Part shown: positions 52,807 to 61,700 of the stretch, piece by piece
Layout: each line of letters opens with the position of its first letter
Numbering within the stretch: the first letter of the stretch is position 1
Notes under the pieces: model-generated
The model's input: only the letters and a program-made list of their open reading frames with translations
Database searches by the model: none
Told to the model about the DNA's origin: nothing
Assembly: GCF_000196115.1 (NCBI RefSeq)
Contig: NC_005027.1
Location: 5,576,001 to 5,640,000 of the forward strand
DNA: 64,000 nucleotides
Direction of reading: 5' to 3'
From: Rhodopirellula baltica SH 1
Lineage (GTDB): Bacteria; Planctomycetota; Planctomycetia; Pirellulales; Pirellulaceae
Position numbers and translations under genes: made by a program

Positions 52807-54213
52807 ATGTTCAGCCCCGAAATTTCGTTTTGGATCATGCTGGCCGTTTCGCTCGGCTTCGCAGGGTGGTTCGGCTGGCGGCACGGCAAGCATTACGCGC
52901 TAGGGGCTGGTATGGCAGCCTCACTGCTTGCTGGCACGTGGTTTGACATCATCGTGATGGGCACTCAGATCAACGTAACGATGGCGACTGCGATTGTGCT
53001 TCTCGTGGTCTATTGCACGCACTCATGGCGTGAGATTTTTCGGTTTCTCGGACCACTCGACTATTTAATTGGTGCGCTGACCATTTGGCATGTCATTGTC
53101 GACACGTATTATGGCGAGCAACCACTCGCCGTCGCGGCTCAAGCCTACGGCCAGTGGATGCTGCCCTACGCAGCGGGGCGATATGCATTCCTGCATCGGG
53201 ATAGTTTGCTCAAACTCGCGCCGGTCTTCAGCATCATTGGTGCTGTCATCTCATTGCTTTGCATTGCGGAAGCTTGGACGGGGATCAATTTGTGGGAGAC
53301 AGCGTTTTCGCCTCGCGATGAACTCGTCACTTTCACCGGGCAACTGCGTTACGGAATTGCCTATCGCGCCTGCGGTCCGACCCGACACGCGATCTTTCTG
53401 AGTAACGTGCTGCTCACCATGGTCCCCTTTGCCATTCTGATGACGCAGCGAGAAATTGCTTGGATTCCTGGACTAGGCAAATGGAATCGATGGATTGGTT
53501 CGATCCTTTTAACTGTGCTCCTTTTGGGTGTCGCATCGTCACTGTCTCGCGGACCCATCGTCACACTCATTTTGACAGGCGGTCTGGCCTTGGCATGGCA
53601 CTATCGGCCGGCCGCTTGGGGACTGTCAATGGTCGTAATTGTTCTAGCAGGATTGGTCGCAAGCAATTGGGACGGATTCCTCCGTCTGCTTGAGTCTGAT
53701 GCAAATGAGCACAAACGAGCAGCTGTTTTGGTCGTCGACGATCAACAGGTGGTGTACACCGGGACTCGAAATCGTTTGGTCAATCTGCAGGTTTACATGC
53801 CAATTTTGATCGAGGGCGGACCATTGGGCTACGGAACAATCAGCAGCACAGGATTTCCGCCAGCAAACCTGCCAGGATTGCCGACCGATCCAAAAGTAAG
53901 GAAACGCCTCGGAATCGTTGACAACGCGTTCCTAAACAACGGCCTACGTTTTGGCTGGGTTGGACTCGTTTTGTTTTCGGGTTTGTTCATCGCCACAGCA
54001 ATCACCGCGTTCCAACTGTCGCGTCGAGCGAGCACCTATTTCTTCCCACTCGATCAGCGCTACTTCATCGCCGCGGCAACGCTCGCTCTTGCGTTTCTAT
54101 TCGAAATCGCCACAGTGTTCTGGTCGTATGATTACGCCCTCTGGATCATCTTCGGGTTCGGGTTGCTTTCTGGCTTGGCATCGAGCTTGAAACGACCCAA
54201 CTTTTGTGATTGA
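52807..54213 (+). CDS. O-antigen polymerase/ligase-like membrane protein
   Basis: This is a 468-residue polytopic protein with about eleven hydrophobic helices and one large periplasmic loop near residues 290-375 containing GTRNRLVNLQVYMPIL and GYGTISS. The arrangement of a long periplasmic loop late in a multi-helix protein, with Arg and Gly residues in it (RACGPTRHAIFL before it), matches the Wzy/WaaL superfamily. It probably polymerises or ligates lipid-linked glycan units for the neighbouring export machinery. ATG 52807 is the only good start; the preceding bases hold no strong ribosome site. Confidence 0.82.
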   Translation: MFSPEISFWIMLAVSLGFAGWFGWRHGKHYALGAGMAASLLAGTWFDIIVMGTQINVTMATAIVLLVVYCTHSWREIFRFLGPLDYLIGALTIWHVIVDTYYGEQPLAVAAQAYGQWMLPYAAGRYAFLHRDSLLKLAPVFSIIGAVISLLCIAEAWTGINLWETAFSPRDELVTFTGQLRYGIAYRACGPTRHAIFLSNVLLTMVPFAILMTQREIAWIPGLGKWNRWIGSILLTVLLLGVASSLSRGPIVTLILTGGLALAWHYRPAAWGLSMVVIVLAGLVASNWDGFLRLLESDANEHKRAAVLVVDDQQVVYTGTRNRLVNLQVYMPILIEGGPLGYGTISSTGFPPANLPGLPTDPKVRKRLGIVDNAFLNNGLRFGWVGLVLFSGLFIATAITAFQLSRRASTYFFPLDQRYFIAAATLALAFLFEIATVFWSYDYALWIIFGFGLLSGLASSLKRPNFCD

Positions 54214-54295
54214 GAAATCCTATTGTTTGCCAGCGGTTTTTTCGCGTGACTAGAGCACAGCAGAAAACCACAATTCTGCAAGCGTTGCTGCGGTT

Positions 54296-54326
54296 CGCAC
54301 CTTTAACGGTGCCGTTGGTGCGTTTT
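54296..54326. terminator. Terminator between convergent polymerase and protease genes
   Basis: CGCACC pairs with GGTGCG, with an inner AACG/CGTT stem (a three-base bulge on one side), followed by TTTT on the plus strand. It lies 80 bases after the polymerase stop. Confidence 0.5.
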
Positions 54327-54382
54327 CGCGAACGACGCAAATCGGTGTCATCGCTCTATTTCAATGTCAATACTGATGGAGC

Positions 54383-57300
54383 TTAAAAGAGGTCGGTTGA
54401 GATACCTAAGTTGTGTTCCAACAGGAAGTCTTCATCAGAAGCAAATACCTCATCAGCGTCCCATCGGGGAACTGTTTTGCTTTCGTCTGTTTTCGAGCCA
54501 ATGACGCTCTGTTTGGTCAAATAATTGATGACAACAAGTGCATCACGAGCGGTGACGAACCCGTCCTCATTCGCATCGAACGTCAATGCCATATTCGATA
54601 CGCCAACGTCGATTGGCTCACTCATGCTGGAGTGAGAAAGGAAGTTGATGATGATCAAGGCGTCCAGAGCGCTGATGGAGCCATCGCGATTTGAGTCCAT
54701 TGCAACATCATTGTTGTTGTCGTAGCTCGCTGCGTTGCTAGACGACATCGTTACAGCTTGGTTGAGAGAGGCATTTGACGTTGCGGCTCGTGCGAGAATG
54801 GCACCGATTTCGAAGGCTGCGAATCCAACATTTTCGTCCGAGTGGCCGGTTTCTGCGTCGGCAGACTGTTCCTCTTCGACGAAGACCTGGACCGAGTTCT
54901 TGTCGAGATTGCGGAATCGCAATCCAGCAGGGTCGGCCCCGGTGGTGGTTTGCATCGCTGCCAAAAATGCGGGTGGGGCATCGAAACCTGCGCCAAGGTT
55001 GATTGATGCGAAGGCTTCGGAGATTCTCTCGCCGGTGCGGCCGACACGATATGATGTGCCAGCTGCGTTGCCAGCGCCTGCTTCGATGGCAACGTATCCA
55101 ACACGCTCAGTGCTATGATTGCCGTCTGCTCCCTGCTCTTCCTGCACACGAACCCTGAACCCAGTTCGACTGATCTCCTGTTGACGGGTGACAATCGCAG
55201 AGGGTCCATTCACCGTTTGGCTCTGGCTCAACACGACCGGAGACGTCTCGAAGATGTCCGGAAAATCGACGCGTTTGAGGTTCTGATTGACACTCGTTGT
55301 TCCCGCGTGCAGCACACGTCCATCGGGTAGCGCGTAGGAGCCTTTTTCAACGACCAAGTAGCTCACTGTTTCTAGGGAGTGGTTCCCGTCGTCGTAGTCC
55401 CATTCTTGCAGCCGAACTTGGAAACTATTGGAAGTCACGTTGCGGATACGCACGGTGACTGGATCCGGGCCACCGAAGGACGCGGGAGAAGCGATCACGA
55501 CCGGATCTACATAAGCGTTTTGCAGCTGGATCGTTTTCCAATCCTGATCCACACGGAACGTCCCCGACTCGCCGACTACTTCAACGGGCTGACCCACGAG
55601 TGCACCGATTTCGAAGGCTGCGAATCCAACATTTTCGTCCGAGTGGCTGGTTTCTGCGTCGGCAGACTGTTCCTCTTCGACGAAGACCTGGACCGAGTTC
55701 TTGCCGAGATTGCGGAATCGCAATCCAGCAGGGTCGGCCCCGGTGGTAGTTTGCATCGCAGCCAAGAATGCAGGTGGGGCATCGAAACCGGTGCCAAGGT
55801 TGATTGATGCGAAGGCTTCGGAGATTCTCTCGCCGGTGCGGCCGACACGATATGATGTGCCAGCTGCGTTGCCAGCGCCTGCTTCGATGGCAATGTATCC
55901 AACACGCTCAGTGCTATGATTGCCGTCTGCTCCCTGCTCTTCCTGCACACGAACCCTGAACCCAGTTCGACTGATCTCCTGTTGACGGGTGACAATCGCA
56001 GAGGGTCCATTCACCGTTTGGCTCTGGCTCAACACGACCGGAGACGTCTCGAAGATGTCCGGAAAATCGACGCGTTTGAGGTTCTGATTGACACTCGTTG
56101 TTCCCGCGTGCAGCACACGTCCATCGGGTAGCGCGTAGGAGCCTTTTTCAACGACCAAGTAGCTCACTGTTTCTAGGGAGTGGTTCCCGTCGTCGTAGTC
56201 CCATTCTTGCAGCCGAACTTGGAAACTATTGGAAGTCACGTTGCGGATACGCACGGTGACTGGATCCGGGCCACCGAAGGACGCGGGAGAAGCGATCACG
56301 ACCGGATCTACATAAGCGTTTTGCAGCTGGATCGTTTTCCAATCCTGATCCACACGAGTGTTACCCGACTCGCCGATTTCACGATCGATCAGTGATGGGC
56401 TTGGAGGATTAGGAGGCGGTGGTGGTGGAGGAGGCGGTGGTGGAGGAGGCGGTGGTGGATTTGTATTTCTGACGGCCGCGACGGCAGCATTAGCGTCGAT
56501 AAGCCCAAATCCTGTGAAGTGATCAAACCCGTTACCGGTCAGCGGGATGTCGATGGCAGTATTGGCCATGGCGGCGCGAATCTGGGCGGGCGTGAGTGAG
56601 CCTCGTCCGCCAGCAGCTTGGAGCATCAGGGCTGCAACGGCGGCGGCGTTGGGGGCGGCGGCCGATGTGCCCGCGAAATTGAAGATTCCGTCGCCTTCGA
56701 CGTCCAGCGGTGAGCCAAAAAACGAATTATTGATTGTGTCGGGAGCGGTAACAACTGGCTGAGTCCGGATCTCGGGTGTTGCAAGCCGGTTGCCCGCGGT
56801 ATCGAACAGAATAGGCAAACCTCCTTCACTGGTTGATTCTTGGACTCCAGGTGGGGAGACGCCAAAGGCTGGAGTTTGCCGATAGTCGACGGCAGCAATC
56901 GCGGCTACACCCGGCGCTTGATGGTGTCCGAACAGCGTTCCACCGAGCGTTTCGAACTGAAAAATATCGAAGTCGGTCGGCGAAGTGAGCGGGTGGTAAT
57001 GAACGATGCTAGGTCGCGGGCCTCCCGCACTGACATTACGAAAAATGCCAACCTCAAGAATGAGTGGACTATTGGTCGGATTAGAAAGCGCAAAGATCTC
57101 AATGGGGTCCTGGCCAACGTTGTTTTGCACGCCTCCGGAAACGGGCGTCCCAAACTCATTGAATACTATGATGTCCATGTCGGTCGACGCACCGGGGCCA
57201 CCCAAACTTGCCGACGGCTGGTCCCACTGGAACGTGATCGTTGTTGAACGCCCGGAGCCGAGAACGACTCTCTGGAAATTGTCGACTCCTGGTCCGGGAT

Positions 57301-58441
57301 CAAAGTCGTGAGGTTCGTAGACTTTGCCTGCGGATGGGGGGAAATTAGGGATGGTACTGGTCCGTCCGTCCGTATGATACAGCGCACTGTAGGCTTCACT
57401 GCCTTGATTACCGGCCGATGAAAAGAAAGAGATTCCCGCACTTGTCGCTTGAGCGACAGCCTGCGCAGTGACCCCATCTTGGAAAATTTGCATCCCAGCA
57501 TACGTGACATCATCAACGATGATATCAACGCCCGCAGCACTCAGTGCTTGTACTGCTTCCGCGAACTGCACGGGACCTGTGATTGCGGTGTGGAAAAACA
57601 GTTGTGCGCCAGGAGCAATGTCGTGGATCAGCTCCAGCATTGCTCGCCCTTCATCTTTGCCATTACCTGCGGTTGGCCCCGTCGTTGGTGCATCCTGCAA
57701 CACGGTAACCGGGATTGTGAAGCCGTTCGGGTTACCGGATCCAGGTAGATTGCCGGATGCAACGCTTCCACTAGCTCCTCCGCCTCCATTGGTTCGGCTG
57801 TAGCTGTCCGAGATCACACCAATCTTGATACCGGCTCCATTCACATTGAATTGTGACCGTGCGAGATTGCTTCGCATTGCCGGATCCGCTTGGCTAAAAA
57901 CGGTTCCCGCATTGAAAATGGCGGCCGAATTTTCGCGAACGACCTGGACCATCGGCAATTCTGCCGCCTCCACCATTTTGCCCCGCGCCAAATAGCCTTC
58001 CAAATTCCAGCCAAAGGAAGCGGTTTTCTCGAAATCCAACTCGGCTAGTGCGGCCTGAGCATCCTGCGTCGAAAACGCATCGTCGACCCGGATCTCCACC
58101 GAAATCAATTCCGTAGGATCACTAGCTTCCCAAAATTCAGAAAAGTCATTGGATGAAATTGTTTGGGTGAATGCCGAGCTTTCACTTTGAATCAACGCGG
58201 CATTTGAGCTCCCACTCAGAAACGCCGGGAAGTCGGCAAAACTCCGAATTTCTGGCAGTACCTCGGCGGCCAAGAGTTCTCGACGCTCCAGCGGCTCGCA
58301 TTGCATGGATCGTTTACGACGAACACTCGCCCTACGGGACGAAACTCCAGACTGAATGACGGGAGGACTGCTGTTCGGAGTGAGAAAACTGTCCAGATTG
58401 CCGGTCTGTAACAGCTTCGTAACCAGAGTTCGAATGGCCAT
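54383..58441 (-). CDS. Giant secreted subtilisin/sedolisin-like protease with dockerin
   Basis: This 1352-residue exoprotein has the planctomycete motif LERRELLAAE after a basic N-terminus. The protease domain (about 195-640) has D212 in GVISDSY, E264 in KDEGRAMLELIHDIAPGA where subtilisins have HGTHVAG, oxyanion-type Asn in SSAGNQG, and S593 in AGTSAAAP. A Pro-rich linker (about 16 Pro) follows, then two copies of a 267-residue block. Each block holds three related units of about 85-90 residues resembling H-type lectin beta-sandwiches. A C-terminal type I dockerin has two calcium loops (DSNRDGSISALD, DANEDGFVTARD). The enzyme is probably exported, binds sugar via the repeats and docks to a cohesin. 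Activity depends on the non-canonical triad. Confidence 0.88.
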   Translation of the reverse strand: MAIRTLVTKLLQTGNLDSFLTPNSSPPVIQSGVSSRRASVRRKRSMQCEPLERRELLAAEVLPEIRSFADFPAFLSGSSNAALIQSESSAFTQTISSNDFSEFWEASDPTELISVEIRVDDAFSTQDAQAALAELDFEKTASFGWNLEGYLARGKMVEAAELPMVQVVRENSAAIFNAGTVFSQADPAMRSNLARSQFNVNGAGIKIGVISDSYSRTNGGGGASGSVASGNLPGSGNPNGFTIPVTVLQDAPTTGPTAGNGKDEGRAMLELIHDIAPGAQLFFHTAITGPVQFAEAVQALSAAGVDIIVDDVTYAGMQIFQDGVTAQAVAQATSAGISFFSSAGNQGSEAYSALYHTDGRTSTIPNFPPSAGKVYEPHDFDPGPGVDNFQRVVLGSGRSTTITFQWDQPSASLGGPGASTDMDIIVFNEFGTPVSGGVQNNVGQDPIEIFALSNPTNSPLILEVGIFRNVSAGGPRPSIVHYHPLTSPTDFDIFQFETLGGTLFGHHQAPGVAAIAAVDYRQTPAFGVSPPGVQESTSEGGLPILFDTAGNRLATPEIRTQPVVTAPDTINNSFFGSPLDVEGDGIFNFAGTSAAAPNAAAVAALMLQAAGGRGSLTPAQIRAAMANTAIDIPLTGNGFDHFTGFGLIDANAAVAAVRNTNPPPPPPPPPPPPPPPPNPPSPSLIDREIGESGNTRVDQDWKTIQLQNAYVDPVVIASPASFGGPDPVTVRIRNVTSNSFQVRLQEWDYDDGNHSLETVSYLVVEKGSYALPDGRVLHAGTTSVNQNLKRVDFPDIFETSPVVLSQSQTVNGPSAIVTRQQEISRTGFRVRVQEEQGADGNHSTERVGYIAIEAGAGNAAGTSYRVGRTGERISEAFASINLGTGFDAPPAFLAAMQTTTGADPAGLRFRNLGKNSVQVFVEEEQSADAETSHSDENVGFAAFEIGALVGQPVEVVGESGTFRVDQDWKTIQLQNAYVDPVVIASPASFGGPDPVTVRIRNVTSNSFQVRLQEWDYDDGNHSLETVSYLVVEKGSYALPDGRVLHAGTTSVNQNLKRVDFPDIFETSPVVLSQSQTVNGPSAIVTRQQEISRTGFRVRVQEEQGADGNHSTERVGYVAIEAGAGNAAGTSYRVGRTGERISEAFASINLGAGFDAPPAFLAAMQTTTGADPAGLRFRNLDKNSVQVFVEEEQSADAETGHSDENVGFAAFEIGAILARAATSNASLNQAVTMSSSNAASYDNNNDVAMDSNRDGSISALDALIIINFLSHSSMSEPIDVGVSNMALTFDANEDGFVTARDALVVINYLTKQSVIGSKTDESKTVPRWDADEVFASDEDFLLEHNLGISTDLF
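54801..55575 (-). repeat. Long direct repeat, copy B (775 bp) in the protease gene
   Basis: Nearly identical to 55602-56376, with offset exactly 801 bases; I counted under ten differences by eye, several of them synonymous. It encodes the second block of three lectin-like units. Confidence 0.93.
55602..56376 (-). repeat. Long direct repeat, copy A (775 bp) in the protease gene
   Basis: This copy is nearer the protease domain. It starts at GCACCGATTT and ends at CTCGCCGA, like copy B. The 26-bp spacer between copies differs from the flanks, which marks the edges of the duplicated unit. Confidence 0.93.
56412..56459 (-). repeat. GGN tract encoding the poly-proline linker
   Basis: Built from GGA, GGC and GGT triplets with a 15-base period (GGAGGAGGCGGTGGT), read on the minus strand as consecutive proline codons. 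It separates the protease and lectin-like parts. Confidence 0.9.
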
Positions 58442-58770
58442 GATTCAAAGCAAAAAGTTTCAGGGTTGATCGCCAGACAAATGATTGCGTGTTGGAGTTG
58501 GCGTCCTTCAGCATCAACTCTGCGGCCCTCATTTCCAGGGGGATGATATAGCTCAACAGGGGTGGTTTCAAGCAAATTGTTTGGGCTCTCGCGTTCGTTC
58601 TCGGCAGGACGTGGATGTTGCGTCAGCACTGAAACTCAGAATCCCTCGCCTTTCCGCAATTTGTATCTCACCTTGATACGCCTCAGGAAAACTTGAGCAG
58701 TCCCCTCAATCGGGTTATTGTGGCGGACATCATCTGGCGACCGCGAGCTCTCTGTTTCCAAGCCCTCGAA
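58442..58770. other. Divergent promoter region of the two giant exoprotein genes
   Basis: About 330 bases between the two exoprotein starts. No clear -35/-10, -24/-12 or dyad was recognised. A TTG at 58693 in frame with the GH10-like gene lies inside it. Confidence 0.4.
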
Positions 58771-61700
58771 ATGCTGTTTTCTCACCGACGACCCCATCAC
58801 CTGACGCCGGCTTTTTCACCGCGTCAGCGTTGCAGGGCAATTTTCGAATCGCTCGAGGATCGTCGACTGCTCACCGCATCGCCTGGCAGCAACGCCTTCG
58901 AACATCTTGATGTCAATCGAGATGGGACGATCACTGAACTGGACGCGTTGCAAGTCATTAATGTTCTGCAAGCGGATCATACCGCGTTGGGGGCAGGAAA
59001 GAGTTCCGTCGAGGCCCGGCATGATGTCAACCAAGATGGCAGGGTCTCGGCCGTCGATGCGCTTTGGGTCATTAACTTTGTCAATGATGAGGACACACGT
59101 GTCATCAACCAGTCTTTGCAGAGTGAACCGGCACCGACCGCTTCGATATCTTTGCCTGGGCAGATTCGGGCACGTGACATCGCCGAGTTGACCATCCATT
59201 CGATCAACGACCTCGATCTTTCGACCATCGATCATCTTGAAATCGATTGGGGTGACGGACGGGTGACGGAAATCAAGGATGATCTGTCACAACCGCTGAT
59301 ACGGTTGCACTCCTATTTCATTGATCCCGCCACGGCATTCGTCGAAGTCCGCGCTGTACCCCATGTTGGTTCTGCGATCGTTCTGCAGAACGCTTCGATC
59401 GACGTTGTCGCCAATTCGCCGTTCATCGTCGACCGAGCCAATGAGGGACTCACCGCTGAGGTCTACGACAACACGACCTTCACAGGGCCGTCGGTCAGTG
59501 TGCGAACGGATCCCACGATCGACTTCGATTTTGGCGTTGGTTCTCCTGATCCAAATTTGAACATCGGTTCGGCACCCTTCTCAATTCGATGGCAGGGCCA
59601 ATTCAATCCGATTCAAACTACTAACTACACTTTTTTCGCAGAGGTTGGGGAAAACGATACGGTCGACTTCTACCTAGATAATCAATTGCTGTTCACTGCC
59701 AGCGACGGTGAACAGTCCGCAACGATTCTCCTCACCGAAAATCAAAGCGTTGATCTCAAGGTTGATTACGTTGCTGGGGCGGGAGTTTCAAAGATTCGCG
59801 TTGGCAGTGAAACCGGATCGTCCTTTAAAACGGCATTGCCGAGTAACCAACTCACGCCGCTGGTTCCTGCAAATCAACTCCGCAGCGGCGTATTGGTTGA
59901 AACGTTTGAGCCCGTTGCCCCCTCCCCGCCACTCTCGTCGATCGCCGAATTGCGTGATGATGAAACATTCGTTGCTAACACACCGAGCACTGCGTCGGAT
60001 ATCAGCAGCTTCAGTTACTCGGCGGCGCCCGGTGCAAAGGTCAGTCGAATCCGAGGCATCGTCTCACCGCCTGTCAGCGGGCATTACACCTTCCATCTTG
60101 CCGCCAGCGACGAGGCCGAACTGTGGTTGTCCCAAGGCGTCACATCTGACACTTCCCGATTGATCGCCTCGGTGGCAACACCCACGTTGATGGAAGGATT
60201 CACCGACGCCAATGCCGGTCTCTCCGCATCCGTCTATCTGGTCGCCGGTCAAGATTACTACGTCGAAACGCTGCAGGTTCACGACGATCCAGTGGCAAAA
60301 AATCATCTTTCGGTGGCTTGGACTCGTCCGGACCAGCTTGCTTCCGGACCACAGTTGATCGGCAACGAGTTCTTGCGTCCGATTGTGCCCCAGGTCAGTT
60401 TGCATGCCGAGATCTCACAGACAAACGAGGTTTTTTCCGTCGACTCATCCATGCGTTTCGTCGTCATACGCGACGACGATCTGGGGCGGGATCTGCCGGT
60501 TGCGTACACCCTAGGAGGCACTGCAACCAACGGTGCGGATTACCCGGCCGACACCGGAACCGTCATCATTCCAGCGGGACAGCGATCTGCCGAGATTGAG
60601 TTGGAAGTGACCAAAGATGGACTGCCCGAACCGACTGAAACAGTCGTGATTCGATTGGTCGCAGATCCTGCCTACCAACTCGGCAGTGAATTCACTCGGC
60701 AGGTGACCGGAACGATTGGTGGAGAGGCCCTAGGCGGAACGGAACTGCTTCCCGTCGATCCCATCCTCTTGTCCGCCTTTTCCTACTACGACGTGAGCTC
60801 GCCGAACTCGGTGGTCGAATTCGAAGAGACTGATCCCAGACTGCCGTTCGTTGATGCCTCCGCTGGTAACAATGCGATCCGAGTCGATGTCAACTCATTC
60901 ACGAACCCGTGGGACGTCGCCTTCTCACACACGCTGCCACCAACTGAGATTGTCGACGGTGACAAGTTGTTCGTCAGCCTTTGGGCCCGCAGTGTCAACA
61001 TCGATGGTTCTCCGGTGACCGTGGGCATGCGTCTTCAGGAAAGTGACAGCTATCACGGCAAGGAGCAAACCTGGGAAGTCAAGGATGAATGGACTCCGTT
61101 GCTTTGGCCAGTCGTCGCCGACTTCAACAACAACGCAACCGCTACCCGTGGTCTCGATATTCGGCTGGGGTACCAGCAGCAGTCCGTTGAACTGGCAGGT
61201 TTCAGCCTGCTGAAAATGCCGGGCTCGACGGAGATGAACAGCCTCCCGCGAACGATCTTCAGTTACGAAGGCCGCGACGCGGACGCCGCCTGGCGAGCCC
61301 AGGCCAAGATCAACGAGCAAACTCAGCGATCAAATCCGGTCCAAATCCTCGTCCAGGATGCCGCCGGCAATCCTGTTGAAGGGGCTGTTGTCACGATCAC
61401 GCCGCAGGCACTGTCTCTTCCCATGGGAATGGCAGTCTCGCCCTCTCAGGTGGTGCTGTCAGCGGATCCCATTTCATTGACCGCCGACTCGGCTCGTTAC
61501 CGGGCGATCATCGAAAATTACTTTGACACACTGACCGATGGTGGTGAAGCTCAGTGGGGCCCTTGGGAAGAGGACTCGCAGCTTCCAACTGATTTCTTGC
61601 AGTGGGTCGTGGATCGCGATGCCTTGTATCACGGGCACGCTCTTGTGTGGGGTGAGCTCGATCGCTTTCCTGCCCCTGCTGATTTGCTCACAAACTACGA

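Noticed and set aside
54801-56376. Possible CRISPR or transposon signal from repeated DNA
   Set aside because: The repeats are long, in frame and encode protein units; no short spacers, terminal inverted repeats or transposase.
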